Position numbers and translations under genes: made by a program. The notes below the pieces were generated by a model. It ran no database searches. It was not told the DNA's origin and saw only the letters and a list, made by a program, of their open reading frames with translations. From the NCBI RefSeq assembly GCF_000181495.1, contig NZ_ABCF01000018.1, positions 1-45,782 of the forward strand: a DNA stretch of 45,782 nucleotides, written 5' to 3'. Origin of the DNA: Bacillus sp. SG-1. GTDB taxonomy: Bacteria; Bacillota; Bacilli; Bacillales; Bacillaceae_B. Of this stretch, positions 40,870-45,782 are shown in pieces; the stretch's first letter is position 1, and each line of letters opens with the position of its first letter.

Positions 40870-40971
40870 CCCCTCCTTTTAAAAGATAACAAGGATCATA
40901 GAATGTCTGCGCTGACAGTATGTAATGATCCTTGCTAATAGGATTCTAGCAGACTTTTAAAATAAACTGAA
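40870..40971 (-). promoter_or_regulatory. Subtilisin promoter and leader with 5' stem-loop and orphan Shine-Dalgarno
   Basis: Promoter: TTCAGT (40966-40971) and TAGAAT (40943-40948), 17 bases apart. The transcript would start near 40937 and at once form a hairpin, AAGGATCAT (40925-40933 complement) with ATGATCCTT (40891-40899 complement), 9 bp perfect. Then comes AAAAGGAGGGG (40870-40880), a full ribosome-binding sequence with no start codon behind it; the real start is 67 bases on. Such features stabilise the aprE and cry3A (STAB-SD) mRNAs in Bacillus. Confidence 0.55.
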
Positions 40972-41156
40972 TACATGAGAAATTCTGAAAACAAGCGATC
41001 TAAAGGGGTAAATTGAGTTGATTTGCAAAAAGGATTATCTAACCATGAAATATTTCCATTGTGCGTGTTGAATTCCTTAATTAAGAGTAGTAAAAAGGTC
41101 GGTGATTTTCTCAAGAGGAATATTAAAATTTTTTCTCTGACATGGGGTGTTTAACA

Positions 41157-41400
41157 TGAATTTAGGTTTTTTCCAAGAGAGGTAACACTCTAAATCACAT
41201 TAAATATGTCTAGATCGCTCCTTCAAGGACGCGTACAACCCAAAATCCTGATGAAGTGTCTTGAGAGCCTTCTTCAAGGACATATAACACTCGAAACTCA
41301 GTCAAAATTGTCTTGAGCTTCCTTTCAAAAACATGCATCAAATGAAATTACGATAAATGTATCCTGTGGTCTTTCTCCAGCGAAGGTACAGCACACAACA
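41157..41400. repeat. Degenerate tandem repeat of about 51 bp, four to five units
   Basis: Units start near 41157, 41208, 41258, 41310 and 41361 (steps 51, 50, 52, 51). The best-kept core is TTCAAGGACATATAACACTC, and its variants TTCAAGGACGCGTACAACCC and CCAAGAGAGGTAACACTCT. Between subtilisin and glnA, with no ORF. A weaker sixth unit may precede 41157. Confidence 0.55.
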
Positions 41401-41433
41401 AAAAACCCTTAACACCATTTTAGGCGTTAAGGG
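41401..41433 (-). terminator. Terminator of glnA
   Basis: CCCTTAAC (41406-41413) pairs with GTTAAGGG (41426-41433) with further pairs inside; the minus strand continues into six T residues. Confidence 0.87.
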
Positions 41434-41447
41434 TCGGTTTTGGTGTA

Positions 41448-42782
41448 TTAATACATTTGCAGGTACTGCTCGCGCTCCCAAGGGTGAACTTGCGTACGGA
41501 ACATATCCCACTCGATTTCTTTAGCTTCAATGAAGTGTTCGAAGATATGGCCTCCAAGAGCTTTTATCATTACTTCGTCTTTCTTAAGGGCTTCAAGAGC
41601 ATTGAACAATGTTGCCGGAAGATCTTCGATTCCTTCTTCTTCACGTTCTTGTTTGTTCATAACATAGATGTTGCGGTCAACCGGCTTAGGTGCTTTCATT
41701 TCGTTCTTGATGCCGTCAAGCCCTGCCGCAAGCAATACAGCCATTGCTAGATAAGGGTTTGCCGCCGGGTCCACACTTCGGACCTCTACACGGGTGCTCA
41801 TGCCGCGGGATGCCGGAATACGGATTAATGGGCTGCGGTTCTGTGCTGACCATGCAACATAGCAAGGCGCCTCATAACCTGGGACCAAACGCTTGTAAGA
41901 GTTTACAGTTGGGTTCGTGATTGCTGTGAAACCAGTGGCATGCTTGATTGTTCCAGCAAGGAACTGGCGTGCTGTTTCACTTAATTGAAGCTCTCCGTTT
42001 TCATCGAAGAACGAATTCTTGCCGTCTTTGAATAGTGACATGTTGCAGTGCATACCAGAACCGTTTACACCGAACAGCGGCTTAGGCATGAATGTTGCAT
42101 GTAGTCCGTGTTTACGGGCGATTGTCTTAACAACCAGCTTGAATGTTTGGATATCATCACAAGCTTTAAGTGCCGATGCATATTTAAAGTCGATTTCGTG
42201 CTGTCCAGGCGCAACCTCATGGTGTGATGCTTCGATTTCAAAGCCCATTTCCTCAAGTTCAAGCACGATATCTCTACGGCAGTTTTCACCAAGATCCGTA
42301 GGAGCCAAGTCAAAGTAACCGCCGTTATCATTCAATTCCAAGGTAGGCTGGCCTTCTACATCAAGCTTGAAGAGGAAGAATTCCGGTTCAGGCCCAAGAT
42401 TGAAATCAGTGAATCCAAGCTCTTCCATCTCTTTAAGAACTCGTTTCAAATTGTTTCGTGGATCTCCTTCGAATGGAGTGCCATCCGGATTATAGATATC
42501 ACAGATTAAACGGGCAACTTTACCCTTTTCAGCTGTCCAAGGGAATACAACCCAAGTATCATAGTCAGGATATAGTTTCATATCTGATTCTTCAATTCTT
42601 ACAAAACCTTCGATTGAAGAACCGTCAAACATCATTTCATTATCTAAAGCTTTCCCTAACTGACTTACCGGGATTTCAACGTTCTTGATTGTTCCCAGGA
42701 TATCAGTGAATTGTAAACGAATAAATTTTACATTTTCCTTGTCAGCCATTTCCAAAATGTCTTCACGAGTAAACTTTGCCAT
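41448..42782 (-). CDS. glnA: Type I glutamine synthetase
   Basis: 444 residues, exactly the length of Bacillus GS-I-alpha. It makes glutamine from glutamate, ammonia and ATP. Seen: [14 protein letters not shown], the [16 protein letters not shown] substrate loop, the metal/ammonia [12 protein letters not shown] region, the [13 protein letters not shown] loop and [20 protein letters not shown], and [12 protein letters not shown]; there is no adenylylation tyrosine motif of the beta type. Start ATG 42782, GAGGAGGA 10 bases upstream. Cotranscribed with glnR, 40 bases away. In B. subtilis feedback-inhibited GlnA activates GlnR and sequesters TnrA. Confidence 0.98.
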   Translation of the reverse strand: MAKFTREDILEMADKENVKFIRLQFTDILGTIKNVEIPVSQLGKALDNEMMFDGSSIEGFVRIEESDMKLYPDYDTWVVFPWTAEKGKVARLICDIYNPDGTPFEGDPRNNLKRVLKEMEELGFTDFNLGPEPEFFLFKLDVEGQPTLELNDNGGYFDLAPTDLGENCRRDIVLELEEMGFEIEASHHEVAPGQHEIDFKYASALKACDDIQTFKLVVKTIARKHGLHATFMPKPLFGVNGSGMHCNMSLFKDGKNSFFDENGELQLSETARQFLAGTIKHATGFTAITNPTVNSYKRLVPGYEAPCYVAWSAQNRSPLIRIPASRGMSTRVEVRSVDPAANPYLAMAVLLAAGLDGIKNEMKAPKPVDRNIYVMNKQEREEEGIEDLPATLFNALEALKKDEVMIKALGGHIFEHFIEAKEIEWDMFRTQVHPWEREQYLQMY

Positions 42783-42822
42783 CTTAACTAATTCCTCCTC
42801 AAGATTATCAAATTATTTAATT

Positions 42823-43230
42823 TTAATGAAAGAAGCGTGATAGATCTCCTTGACGCAAAGAAGATTTGTTGAAACGTCCTGCATGAAGCAGTTCATTTCT
42901 CAATATCTTTCTCAACTCCTCGTCGGTAAGATCCGGTTTTACTTTTACTTCTTGCTGCTTGTTTGCTTTAATATCTTGTTGTTCTTCCTGTACAGCAAAT
43001 ATTTTTTTGATACCTGCCATGTTGATCCCTTGATCCAATAAATCCTTAATTTCCAGTAATTTATCGATATCATTCAAGGAGAAGAGCCTGCGCTTCCCTT
43101 CCGTTCGAGCGGGGAAGATCAATTCATTCTCTTCATAGTAGCGAACCTGGCGAGCAGTCAAATCAGTCAGCTGCATCACGATACCCATTGGGAACAGTGG
43201 CATGCTCCTTCTAATTTCACTTCCACTCAT
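42823..43230 (-). CDS. glnR: Nitrogen-repressor GlnR (MerR family)
   Basis: 135 residues. The MerR winged helix is the N-terminal half ([40 protein letters not shown]) and the C-terminal tail [18 protein letters not shown] is the autoinhibitory/GS-contact segment typical of GlnR. It represses glnRA, and other nitrogen genes, under nitrogen excess together with feedback-inhibited GlnA. ATG start with AGGAGG 8 bases upstream. Two GlnR boxes sit at its own promoter. Confidence 0.98.
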   Translation of the reverse strand: MSGSEIRRSMPLFPMGIVMQLTDLTARQVRYYEENELIFPARTEGKRRLFSLNDIDKLLEIKDLLDQGINMAGIKKIFAVQEEQQDIKANKQQEVKVKPDLTDEELRKILRNELLHAGRFNKSSLRQGDLSRFFH

Positions 43231-43263
43231 CCCGATCCACCTCCTTCTTGCTTACCTGATATC

Positions 43264-43314
43264 ATTATATTCTATGTAAGGAATAATGTCAAAGGAATGT
43301 AAGAAAAACTAACA
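43264..43314 (-). promoter_or_regulatory. glnRA promoter with two GlnR/TnrA boxes
   Basis: A perfect consensus promoter TTGACA-N17-TATAAT (43264-43292, minus strand). Box 1, TGTTAGTTTTTCTTACA (43298-43314), fits TGTNA-N7-TNACA exactly. Box 2, TGACATTATTCCTTACA (43275-43291), fits with one mismatch and lies in the spacer and -35. The two are 6 bases apart, as in the B. subtilis glnRA operators. Confidence 0.9.
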
Positions 43315-43326
43315 CGATTTTTCAAT

Positions 43327-43360
43327 AAAAAAGGACAGCTCTATTTAAGCTATCCTTTTA
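43327..43360 (-). terminator. Terminator of ynbB
   Basis: AAAAGGACAGCT pairs with AGCTATCCTTTT (one wobble), and the minus strand continues into six T residues. It insulates ynbB from glnRA. Confidence 0.82.
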
Positions 43361-43377
43361 CACCCTTATTATCCTTT

Positions 43378-44646
43378 TTATATAGTGACTAAACCTTTTT
43401 CCATCAATTTATTAATACTCGTTAAAATGGCGATCTTCACGTGGGAATACGTCAATCCACCTTGAACATAAGCTGTATACGGAGGACGAATCGGACCATC
43501 AGCAGAAAGTTCAATACTCGCTCCCTGAATGAAGGTTCCTGCTGCCATGATGACATCATCTTCATATCCCGGCATATAATTCGGATGTGGCGTGAAATGG
43601 GAATTGACAGGAGAAGCAAATTGAATTGCCTGACAGAAGGCCACCATTTTATCTCTGTCGTCAAATTGCACAGATTGAATTAAATCCGTTCTTTCGGCAT
43701 TCCATGCGGGATTTGTGTTCATACCCAAACTTTCCAGCACTGCAGCTGTAAAAACCGCCCCTTTTAATGCTTGTGCCACTACATGCGGCGCTGCAAAAAA
43801 CCCTTGATACATTTCCTGCAGTGAATAAAGTGAAGCGCCTGCTTCTGCTCCAATGCCGGGGGATGTCATCCGATAAGAGCACGCTTCCACCAAATCTTTT
43901 TTTCCAGCGATATAGCCTCCCGTTTTCGCCAGGCCGCCTCCTGGATTTTTAATCAGTGAGCCGGCAATAAGGTCCGCTCCCACATGGCAAGGCTCTTTTT
44001 CTTCAACAAACTCACCGTAGCAATTATCAACAAAGACCACGACATCCGGTTTGATTTCCTTTACGAAGTCAATCATTTCCTTGATCTGGTCAACAGTGAA
44101 TGACGGGCGGTTCGCATATCCTTTAGAGCGCTGGATGCCGATCATCTTTGTATTAGGCTTAATGGACTTTGCCACGATATCGAAGTCAACAGAACCATCC
44201 TCTTTTAGGGGGATGGACTGGTAACCGATGCCGAACTCTTTTAAAGAACCTGTACCCTCCCCGCGAATTCCGACGATCTCTTCAAGGGTGTCATAGGGCT
44301 TTCCTGTGATATATAACAATTCATCCCCAGGACGCAGCACCCCGAATAGCGAGATAGAAATAGCGTGTGTTCCTGAAATAATCTGCGGACGAACAAGGGC
44401 CGCTTCCCCGCCAAAAACATCTGCATAGATTTGTTCCAGCGTATCCCTGCCGATGTCATCATAACCGTAACCTGTAGTAGGGATGAAATGTGAATCGCTG
44501 ACACGATGTTTTTGAAAGGAAGATAACACCCTGAACTGATTGGCCTCTGCCCGTCGATCAATCTTTTGATGAATTCCTGCAATCTTATCTTCAGTCTTTT
44601 CTGCTAAAGACTGCAGTTCTTTGCCATAAGTTAAATATTGATACAT
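43378..44646 (-). CDS. ynbB: Aluminium-resistance/methionine gamma-lyase family PLP protein (YnbB)
   Basis: 422 residues, PLP-dependent fold type I enzyme. The PLP lysine is K233 in GSLIKNPGGGLAKTGGY, with the aspartate of VVFVDNCYGEF and the phosphate loop ISGTHAIS. The family was named for aluminium resistance, and related to methionine gamma-lyase; the true substrate is not established. ATG start with AGAAGGAGA upstream. Placed between hflX and glnR as in B. subtilis, with its own terminator. Confidence 0.93.
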   Translation of the reverse strand: MYQYLTYGKELQSLAEKTEDKIAGIHQKIDRRAEANQFRVLSSFQKHRVSDSHFIPTTGYGYDDIGRDTLEQIYADVFGGEAALVRPQIISGTHAISISLFGVLRPGDELLYITGKPYDTLEEIVGIRGEGTGSLKEFGIGYQSIPLKEDGSVDFDIVAKSIKPNTKMIGIQRSKGYANRPSFTVDQIKEMIDFVKEIKPDVVVFVDNCYGEFVEEKEPCHVGADLIAGSLIKNPGGGLAKTGGYIAGKKDLVEACSYRMTSPGIGAEAGASLYSLQEMYQGFFAAPHVVAQALKGAVFTAAVLESLGMNTNPAWNAERTDLIQSVQFDDRDKMVAFCQAIQFASPVNSHFTPHPNYMPGYEDDVIMAAGTFIQGASIELSADGPIRPPYTAYVQGGLTYSHVKIAILTSINKLMEKGLVTI

Positions 44647-44702
44647 GTGTTTCTCCTTCTGTAGTGCTGTTTACATTGCGGCTTATCTGAATGAACAGCT
44701 TT

Positions 44703-45782
44703 TTACTTTTGATATTTCTTGATGCTTCCCGTTACTGGGTGGTCGGTTAATGAATAGCCCTTCGCCTCGTAGGTGTGGGTTTCTTCATTAAATTCGAGCT
44801 TCCTTAAAATGGTTTCATTTTTGAGCTGTGACAAAAGCTTTCCTTCATTTGAAGGTAAATGGACATGGTAGGCTTCCATCTGCTCTATGACCAGTTCCTC
44901 GATTTTATCTTTCAACACTGTTCGATCTTCTTCATTCAACGCACTGATGATGATTTTTTCATTACTGCTGTCCGGGACAAAATCCGGATGCATTTCATCT
45001 CGCTTATTATAGATGGTCAGCTGCGGAATATGGTCCATTTTTAATTCTTCTAAAAGAGATTGGACAGTTTTCTCATGATTATTGTAGTCCGGATTGGAAC
45101 TATCTACGACGTGTAAAAGGAGATCTGCTTCTTTCACTTCCTCTAATGTGGATCTGAAGGCCGCAACCAACGCTGTAGGCAGGTCCTGAATAAACCCGAC
45201 CGTATCCGTGACCAGAGCCGAGTATCCGCTCGGAAGGATCAGCTTCCTTGTTAATGGATCGAGGGTCGCGAATAATTGATTCTCTTCGTAGGATTCCGCG
45301 ATGGATATCCGGTTGAAGAGAGTCGATTTTCCTGCATTGGTATACCCCATCAGGGCAAGCTGGAATGTTTTGTTCTTCTTTCTTCTTTCCCTGTAACGCT
45401 CCCGGTGATCTACAACAACTTGAAGTGATTTTTTAATATCATCAATTCTACGACGGATATGTCGTCGGTCACTCTCAAGCTTTGTTTCACCCGGACCTCT
45501 TGTACCAATTCCCCCTCCAAGACGGGAAAGAGATGCTCCTTGCCCTATCAGGCGCGGCAGCAAGTATTGCAGCTGTGCAAGTTCCACCTGCAGCTTTCCT
45601 TCTCTGGAGCGGGCTCTCTGAGCGAAGATGTCCAATATTAATTGGGTGCGGTCAATGACCCTCGCTTCTAACTGCTCTGAAAGGTTGCGAATCTGGCTTG
45701 GTGACAACTCATCGTTAAAAATGACAAGGTCAGGCTCAAACTGTTCTTCAAGGGCAACCAGTTCCTCGACTTTCCCTTTTCC
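44703..45782 (-). CDS. hflX: Ribosome-associated GTPase HflX, partial (N-terminus off window)
   Basis: 360 codons, open to the window end. HflX splits stalled ribosomes and binds the 50S subunit. Seen: [20 protein letters not shown] (HflX N-terminal domain), the glycine-rich [20 protein letters not shown] linker, then the G domain with G1 [10 protein letters not shown]3 DTVG and G4 NKRD. The C-terminus ends SIKKYQK. The frame continues past TTG 45707 with coding-like sequence ([18 protein letters not shown]), so that codon is not the start. About 60-80 residues should be missing. Confidence 0.96.
   Translation of the reverse strand, partial: GKGKVEELVALEEQFEPDLVIFNDELSPSQIRNLSEQLEARVIDRTQLILDIFAQRARSREGKLQVELAQLQYLLPRLIGQGASLSRLGGGIGTRGPGETKLESDRRHIRRRIDDIKKSLQVVVDHRERYRERRKKNKTFQLALMGYTNAGKSTLFNRISIAESYEENQLFATLDPLTRKLILPSGYSALVTDTVGFIQDLPTALVAAFRSTLEEVKEADLLLHVVDSSNPDYNNHEKTVQSLLEELKMDHIPQLTIYNKRDEMHPDFVPDSSNEKIIISALNEEDRTVLKDKIEELVIEQMEAYHVHLPSNEGKLLSQLKNETILRKLEFNEETHTYEAKGYSLTDHPVTGSIKKYQK

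Noticed and set aside
1..45782. CRISPR array, tRNA, rRNA, prophage or integrative element
   Set aside because: The tandem repeats at 2136 and 41157 have no spacer structure like CRISPR; I saw no tRNA cloverleaf, integrase, transposase or phage structural gene.

Overview
The window is a chromosomal stretch from a low-to-moderate GC Bacillaceae bacterium. Three things point there: strong AAGGAGG-type ribosome binding sites, many TTG/GTG starts, and the order hflX-ynbB-glnR-glnA at the right end, which is the order found in Bacillus subtilis. A B. subtilis-like yoaS-yozG-yoaT block lies at 31.2-32.7 kb. I cannot name the species. I saw no rRNA, tRNA, CRISPR array, phage module or intact insertion sequence.

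Layout. 1-1.2 kb: the C-terminal-truncated (by the window edge) 23S rRNA methyltransferase rlmD. 1.2-2.27 kb: about 1 kb without genes, built from nested repeats (a 307 bp element with inverted ends, a duplicated 31 bp hairpin, a lone arm of a second repeat family, a 20 bp tandem repeat). 2.3-11.7 kb: small accessory enzymes, mostly on the minus strand: four GNAT acetyltransferases, a Nudix hydrolase, a PhzF-type isomerase, an ANT(6)-like aminoglycoside adenylyltransferase with a structured leader, an unusual sigma-factor/anti-sigma/DUF4179 fusion, and a TipAS-type MerR regulator with its own MerR-type promoter. 11.8-17.5 kb: SGNH hydrolase, PH-domain protein, DAACS amino-acid/dicarboxylate symporter, and an MFS exporter convergent with and overlapping an AraC regulator. 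17.5-22 kb: AT-rich and decayed, with an unrecognised broken gene, a nucleotidyltransferase, an S51-like peptidase, and an intact isochorismatase-family hydrolase beside a broken paralogue. 22-29.4 kb: ten co-directional genes, including two GrpB-family and two alpha/beta-hydrolase genes in alternation, a frameshifted beta-lactamase-like serine hydrolase, a LinB-like nucleotidyltransferase, a zinc-less MDR, an SDR and a HAD phosphatase.

29.8-38.9 kb: secreted M14 carboxypeptidase, the yoaS-yozG-yoaT-like operon, signal peptidase I, an unlisted 52-codon membrane peptide, a phospholipase-C-like gene split by one in-frame stop codon, an MFS transporter, a lipoprotein and a TIGR01777 epimerase. 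39.4-45.8 kb: a secreted subtilisin with a structured mRNA leader, a degenerate 51 bp tandem repeat, then glnA, glnR (with a consensus promoter and two GlnR boxes), ynbB and hflX.

The themes are small-molecule modification and detoxification enzymes, secreted proteolysis (subtilisin, carboxypeptidase, signal peptidase) and nitrogen control, in a region with at least four broken genes and several repeat families. The best candidates for something unusual are the one-polypeptide sigma/anti-sigma protein, the hairpin-embedded leader ORF before the adenylyltransferase, the subtilisin leader with an orphan Shine-Dalgarno, and the repeat families. I do not see clear evidence for a wholly new multi-gene system.
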